DNA of 8,112 bases from Jatrophihabitans sp. (GTDB taxonomy: Bacteria; Actinomycetota; Actinomycetes; Mycobacteriales; Jatrophihabitantaceae), in the NCBI GenBank assembly GCA_025966255.1, contig JAOPVG010000253.1:1-8112 (forward strand). The letters run 5' to 3'. The notes under the pieces were generated by a model that saw nothing but the letters and a program-made list of their open reading frames with translations, did no database searches and was not told the DNA's origin. The first letter of the stretch is position 1. Each line of letters starts with the position of its first letter. Below, piece after piece: positions 5,302 through 8,112 of this stretch. The translations under genes and the position numbers were made by a program.

Positions 5302-6462
5302 TCAGGTCAGCAAGGCCCCGTACAGCTCCACCGTGCGGTGCGCAATCGTGTCCCACCCGAATTCGTGGACGGCTCGCTCCCGCCCGGCCCGGCCCATCGC
5401 GGCGGCGCGGGCGGGGTCGGCGCACAGCGCGTTGACGGCGTCGGCGAGGCCGTGCTCGAACTCCTCAGGGGGCACCACGTGGTACGGCACCAGGACTCCG
5501 GTCAGGCCGTCCGCGACCACCTCCGGAATGCCGCCCACCGCGCTGGCCACGACGGCCGTCTCGCAGGCCATCGCCTCCAGGTTGACGATGCCCAACGGCT
5601 CGTAGACGGACGGGCAGACGAACACGGTGGCGTGGGTGAGCAGCTGAGCCAGCTCGTCGCGGGGCAGCATCTCGCGGATCCAGACGACCCCGGTGCGCGT
5701 GCTGGCGAGATGCTCGACGGCCCCGGCGGTCTCGGCCGCGATCTCCGGGGTGTCCGGCGCCCCGGCGCACAGCACCAACTGCACGTCGGGATCGAACTTC
5801 TCGGCGGCGCGCAGTAGGTGGTCGACCCCCTTCTGCCGGGTGATGCGTCCGACGAACAGGGCCGACGGCCGATCCGGGTCGATCCCGTAGCGGGCCAGCG
5901 CATCGGCGGCGTGCACCGGCGCGTACAGCGTGGTGTCGATGCCGTTGTGGATCACGTGCACCTTGGCCGGGTCGACGAACGGGTAGGCGTCGAGTACGTC
6001 CGCCCGCATGCCGTAGGACACCGCCACGATCGCGTCGGCGGTCTCGTAGGCCTGCCGCTCGGCCCACGAGGAGACCCGGTACCCGCCGCCGAGTTGTTCG
6101 GCCTTCCAGGGCCGCTGCGGCTCGAGCGAGTGGGCGGTGAGGACGTGCGGCACCCCGTGCAGCTGCGCGCCCAGGACGCCGCCGAGGTTGGCGTACCAGG
6201 TGTGCGAGTGCAGCACGTCGGCTCCGGCGAGCGCGGCCGCCATTTCGAGATCGACCCCGATCGTGCGCAGGGCGCTGTTGGCCTCCGCGAGGGTCGGCGG
6301 GGTGGCGTAGGCGTGCACCCCCGGCTCGTCCCGCGGGGCCCCGAAACAGTGGACCTCCACATCGACCAGGCGGCGCAACTCGCGGACGAGGAATTCCACG
6401 TGGACGCCGGCCCCGCCGTATACCTCCGGCGGGTATTCGCGGGACAACACTGCGACTCGCAT
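5302..6462 (-). CDS. glgA: GT4 glycogen synthase / alpha-maltose-1-phosphate synthase
   Basis: This 386-residue retaining GT-B glycosyltransferase (GT4) matches the actinobacterial GlgA now called GlgM (Rv1212c type). That enzyme transfers glucose from ADP-glucose to glucose-1-phosphate to make maltose-1-phosphate for the GlgE alpha-glucan pathway; elongating glycogen is the older assignment. VYGGAGVHVE (14-23) is the N-terminal phosphate-binding glycine loop, and HSHTWYANLGG (85-95) belongs to the acceptor side. FVGRITRQKG places R206 and K211 at the nucleotide-sugar diphosphate, and YEPLGIVNLE is the EX7E motif (E288, E296). Bacterial GT5 GlgA is about 100 residues longer and has KTGGL instead. 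The ATG at 6462 follows TACGGT by 7 nt with no good ribosome binding site, suggesting leaderless translation. It is divergent from glgC, the source of its ADP-glucose. No glgE or glgB is in view. Confidence 0.93.
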   Translation of the reverse strand: MRVAVLSREYPPEVYGGAGVHVEFLVRELRRLVDVEVHCFGAPRDEPGVHAYATPPTLAEANSALRTIGVDLEMAAALAGADVLHSHTWYANLGGVLGAQLHGVPHVLTAHSLEPQRPWKAEQLGGGYRVSSWAERQAYETADAIVAVSYGMRADVLDAYPFVDPAKVHVIHNGIDTTLYAPVHAADALARYGIDPDRPSALFVGRITRQKGVDHLLRAAEKFDPDVQLVLCAGAPDTPEIAAETAGAVEHLASTRTGVVWIREMLPRDELAQLLTHATVFVCPSVYEPLGIVNLEAMACETAVVASAVGGIPEVVADGLTGVLVPYHVVPPEEFEHGLADAVNALCADPARAAAMGRAGRERAVHEFGWDTIAHRTVELYGALLT

Positions 6463-6475
6463 GGCCCTAACCGTA
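6463..6475 (-). promoter_or_regulatory. Candidate glgM -10 (leaderless)
   Basis: On the minus strand TACGGT (6470-6475) is followed by TAGGGCC, 7 nt, and then the ATG at 6462. The pattern predicts transcription starting on the start codon. Its -35 would fall around 6493-6498, inside the glgC promoter. Confidence 0.5.
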
Positions 6476-6487
6476 GCCAGATCGCAC

Positions 6488-6500
6488 TAGGGTGGGAGGC
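6488..6500 (+). promoter_or_regulatory. Candidate glgC -10 (leaderless)
   Basis: TAGGGT (6488-6493) is followed by GGGAGGC, 7 nt, and then the ATG at 6501. The GGGAGG resembles a Shine-Dalgarno sequence but sits 1 nt from the start, too close to act as one, so leaderless translation is more likely. The expected -35 zone (about 6465-6470) overlaps the glgM start region. Confidence 0.5.
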
Positions 6501-7721
6501 ATGGCGCGTGAGCCGCGGGTACTGGGCATCGTCCTTGCCGGTGGTGAGGGTAAACGGCTATGGCCGCTGACTGCCGACCGCGCCAAACCGGCCGTGCCGT
6601 TCGGCGGCAACTACCGGCTCGTCGACTTCGTCCTGTCGAACCTGGTCAACGCCGGCTACCTGCGGATCTGCGTGCTGACGCAGTACAAGTCGCACTCCTT
6701 GGACCGCCACATCACGCAGACCTGGCGGATGTCGACCGTCCTCGGCAACTACATCACGCCGGTGCCGGCCCAGCAGCGGCTCGGCCCGCGCTGGTACACC
6801 GGCAGCGCTGATGCGATCCTGCAGTCGGCCAACCTGGTCTACGACGACAAGCCCGACTACATCATCGTGTTCGGCGCCGACCACGTGTACCGCATGGACC
6901 CGCGGCAGATGGTCAAGCAGCACATCGAGTCCGGCGCGGGCGCCACGGTGGCGGGCATTCGGGTGCCGCGGGCCGAGGCGACGGCGTTCGGGGTCATCGA
7001 CGCCGACCCCGATCATCGCATCATCGACTTCCTGGAGAAGCCGGCCGATCCGCCTGGCCTGCCCGACAACCCCGACCAGACCTACGCGTCGATGGGCAAC
7101 TACGTGTTCACCACGGCGGCCCTGCTCGAGGCGCTGAAGGAGGACGCCGACGACGAGCAGTCGGTGCACGACATGGGCACGAACCTCATGCCGATGATGG
7201 TGAAGAAGGGCGACGCGTACGTGTACGACTTCGCCGACAACGACGTGCCGGGCACCGAGGACCGCGACCGCGGCTACTGGCGCGATGTCGGGACGATCGA
7301 TGCGTACTACGACGCCCACGCCGACCTCGTCGCGGTGCACCCGATCTTCAATCTCTACAACTCCCAGTGGCCCATCTACACCCACCATCCGCAGCTGCCG
7401 CCGGCGAAGTTCGTCGAGGGCGGCATCGCGCAGGAGTCGATGGTCGGAGCGGGCGCGATCATCGCCGGGGCCACCGTGCGGCACAGCGTCATCGCGCCCA
7501 ACGTCCGGCTTGCGGCCGGCGCCTACGTCGAGGGGTCCGTGCTCATGGACGGAGTCCAGATCGGCCGCGGAGCCGTGGTGCGCAAGGCGATCCTCGACAA
7601 GGACGTCATCGTGCCCGAGGGCGCACACATCGGCGTCGAGCCCGATCTCGACCGCGCGCGCTACCACGTCTCCGAGGGCGGGGTCGTGGTGCTGGGGAAG
7701 ACGCAGATCGCCCTGCCCTAG
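6501..7721 (+). CDS. glgC: Glucose-1-phosphate adenylyltransferase (ADP-glucose pyrophosphorylase)
   Basis: This 406-residue enzyme makes ADP-glucose and pyrophosphate from ATP and glucose-1-phosphate, the committed step for glycogen and alpha-glucan synthesis. The N-terminal nucleotidyltransferase domain has [20 protein letters not shown] (14-33), the pyrophosphate-binding loop with R19 and K29. GSADAI follows the WYT segment. GADHVYRMD has metal-binding D127, LEKP has E179-K180 of the sugar-phosphate site, and [15 protein letters not shown] closes the domain. The C-terminal third ([38 protein letters not shown]) is a left-handed beta-helix of hexapeptide repeats involved in tetramerisation and allostery. 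The ATG at 6501 aligns with the MREVPHVLGIVL start of the mycobacterial protein as I recall it. An in-frame extension to 6492 would cross the predicted -10. It probably forms a functional pair with divergent glgM. Length is normal and all core motifs are intact. Confidence 0.96.
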   Translation: MAREPRVLGIVLAGGEGKRLWPLTADRAKPAVPFGGNYRLVDFVLSNLVNAGYLRICVLTQYKSHSLDRHITQTWRMSTVLGNYITPVPAQQRLGPRWYTGSADAILQSANLVYDDKPDYIIVFGADHVYRMDPRQMVKQHIESGAGATVAGIRVPRAEATAFGVIDADPDHRIIDFLEKPADPPGLPDNPDQTYASMGNYVFTTAALLEALKEDADDEQSVHDMGTNLMPMMVKKGDAYVYDFADNDVPGTEDRDRGYWRDVGTIDAYYDAHADLVAVHPIFNLYNSQWPIYTHHPQLPPAKFVEGGIAQESMVGAGAIIAGATVRHSVIAPNVRLAAGAYVEGSVLMDGVQIGRGAVVRKAILDKDVIVPEGAHIGVEPDLDRARYHVSEGGVVVLGKTQIALP

Positions 7722-7758
7722 GCTCCTACGGTTGCCGAACCGGGCATCGGTGACATCT

Positions 7759-7780
7759 CGGGCGCGCAACCGCGCGCCCG
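7759..7780 (+). terminator. Hairpin after glgC, likely terminator
   Basis: CGGGCGCGC (7759-7767) and GCGCGCCCG (7772-7780) form a perfect 9-bp all-G/C stem with an AACC tetraloop, 37 nt after the glgC stop. There is no T-tract after it. Such T-less GC hairpins are common terminator candidates in actinomycetes, but efficiency is uncertain. Confidence 0.55.
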
Positions 7781-7816
7781 TCGGTCAGGCCCTGTCAGCG
7801 GCTCCGCGATCTGAAT

Positions 7817-7822
7817 TAGGGT
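7817..7822 (+). promoter_or_regulatory. Candidate -10 of the solute-binding protein gene
   Basis: TAGGGT, within AATTAGGGTGG, matches TANNNT. The same 8-mer TAGGGTGG occurs at the glgC promoter. A start near 7829 gives a leader of about 24 nt holding GGAGG. The -35 region (7793-7798, TGTCAG) is poor; GTCAG is repeated at 7784-7788 and 7794-7798. Confidence 0.45.
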
Positions 7823-7852
7823 GGCGCGATCAGGTAACTCTTGGAGGTTGCG

Positions 7853-8112
7853 TTGTCTTCACGTCTGCGGGCATATGCCGTCATCGTCGCCGGTATCTCT
7901 GCCGCCACTCTCGCCGTCTCCGGTTGTAGCAGCGGCAAGAAGGTGAGCCAGGCCGCCACCTCGGCGAAGGTGAGCGTCGCCGCGAACGCAAACCTGCACG
8001 ATCTCTTGCCTGCGGACATCATCCAAAAGGGTCAGCTGGTGATGGCGACCGACCCGAGCTACGCGCCGATCGAGTTCACCAAGTCCGGCGGCGGGTTCCA
8101 GGGCTTCGACAT
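7853..8112 (+). CDS. ABC transporter solute-binding lipoprotein, family 3 (partial)
   Basis: The first 86 residues are present; the gene runs off the window. It begins with a signal peptide (SSRLRAY, then the hydrophobic stretch AVIVAGISAATLAV) and a lipobox VSGC with C25 as the lipidated residue, so the mature protein should be anchored on the outer face of the membrane. A Ser/Ala/Lys linker of about 25 residues follows, then IIQKGQLVMATDPSYAPIEF and FQGFD, the typical start of family 3 solute-binding proteins (polar amino acids and similar solutes). The start is an unusual TTG at 7853, supported by GGAGG (7843-7847) 5 nt upstream and by the signal peptide beginning right there. The permease and ATPase genes would be expected beyond the window. 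The ligand cannot be told from this part. Confidence 0.88.
   Translation, partial: MSSRLRAYAVIVAGISAATLAVSGCSSGKKVSQAATSAKVSVAANANLHDLLPADIIQKGQLVMATDPSYAPIEFTKSGGGFQGFD

Noticed and set aside
4196..5425. A 409-codon minus-strand frame opposite the aminopeptidase and Pth2-like genes
   Set aside because: It overlaps the 3' ends of three real genes on both strands and shows no family signature.
6494..6499. GGGAGG as the glgC ribosome binding site
   Set aside because: It is only 1 nt from the ATG, and no downstream in-frame start would keep the conserved nucleotide-binding loop. A leaderless start explains the layout better.
6558..7769. A 403-codon open frame on the minus strand opposite glgC
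   Set aside because: It is a GC-driven antisense shadow. Its translation is a low-complexity mix rich in His, Arg, Val and Asp with no recognisable fold, while glgC on the plus strand has every family motif.
1..8112. CRISPR arrays, tRNA or rRNA genes, insertion sequences, phage genes, integrases
   Set aside because: I looked on both strands. No regularly spaced repeats, cloverleaf-like sequences, transposase/integrase motifs or target-site duplications were seen. The only long repeat is the single inverted repeat at 2056-2121.

Overview
The window is high-GC DNA with densely packed genes, and its families point to an actinomycete (Actinomycetota). The indicators are an actinobacterial DUF3117 micro-protein, a divergent glgM/glgC pair as in mycobacteria, a GAAC-N4-GTTC type LexA box, and several genes that appear to be read from leaderless mRNAs. 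I cannot place it to genus from sequence alone.

Layout from left to right. The 3' end of tag (3-methyladenine DNA glycosylase I) enters at base 1. It converges on a minus-strand group: a PIN-domain toxin with its Phd/YefM-like antitoxin, then dinB (translesion DNA polymerase IV), then a PaaG-like enoyl-CoA hydratase/isomerase. A long, unusually AT-rich 28-bp inverted repeat separates the last two genes. Divergent from the hydratase, on the plus strand, lie the 55-residue DUF3117 gene, a strong hairpin terminator, an M17 leucyl aminopeptidase, and a translationally coupled Pth2-type peptidyl-tRNA hydrolase-like gene. Convergent to these is minus-strand glgM/glgA. It is divergent from glgC across only 38 bp. 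The window ends in the 5' part of a lipoprotein solute-binding protein of an ABC importer.

The genes suggest three themes. tag and dinB are DNA-damage functions, and a perfect LexA box sits on the dinB start. The aminopeptidase and Pth2-like protein suggest recycling of peptides and stalled peptidyl-tRNA. glgC makes ADP-glucose, and glgM uses it for maltose-1-phosphate/alpha-glucan synthesis. The order tag, DUF3117, glgM, glgC matches my memory of the Mycobacterium tuberculosis Rv1210-Rv1213 block, here interrupted by extra genes.

The most notable non-coding signal is a recurring TANNNT hexamer exactly 7 nt before a start codon (antitoxin, dinB, glgM, glgC). This is the signature of leaderless transcription, and it changes the preferred start of dinB. 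No CRISPR array, tRNA, rRNA, insertion sequence or clearly new multi-gene system is visible. No stretch over 300 bases lacks a gene.
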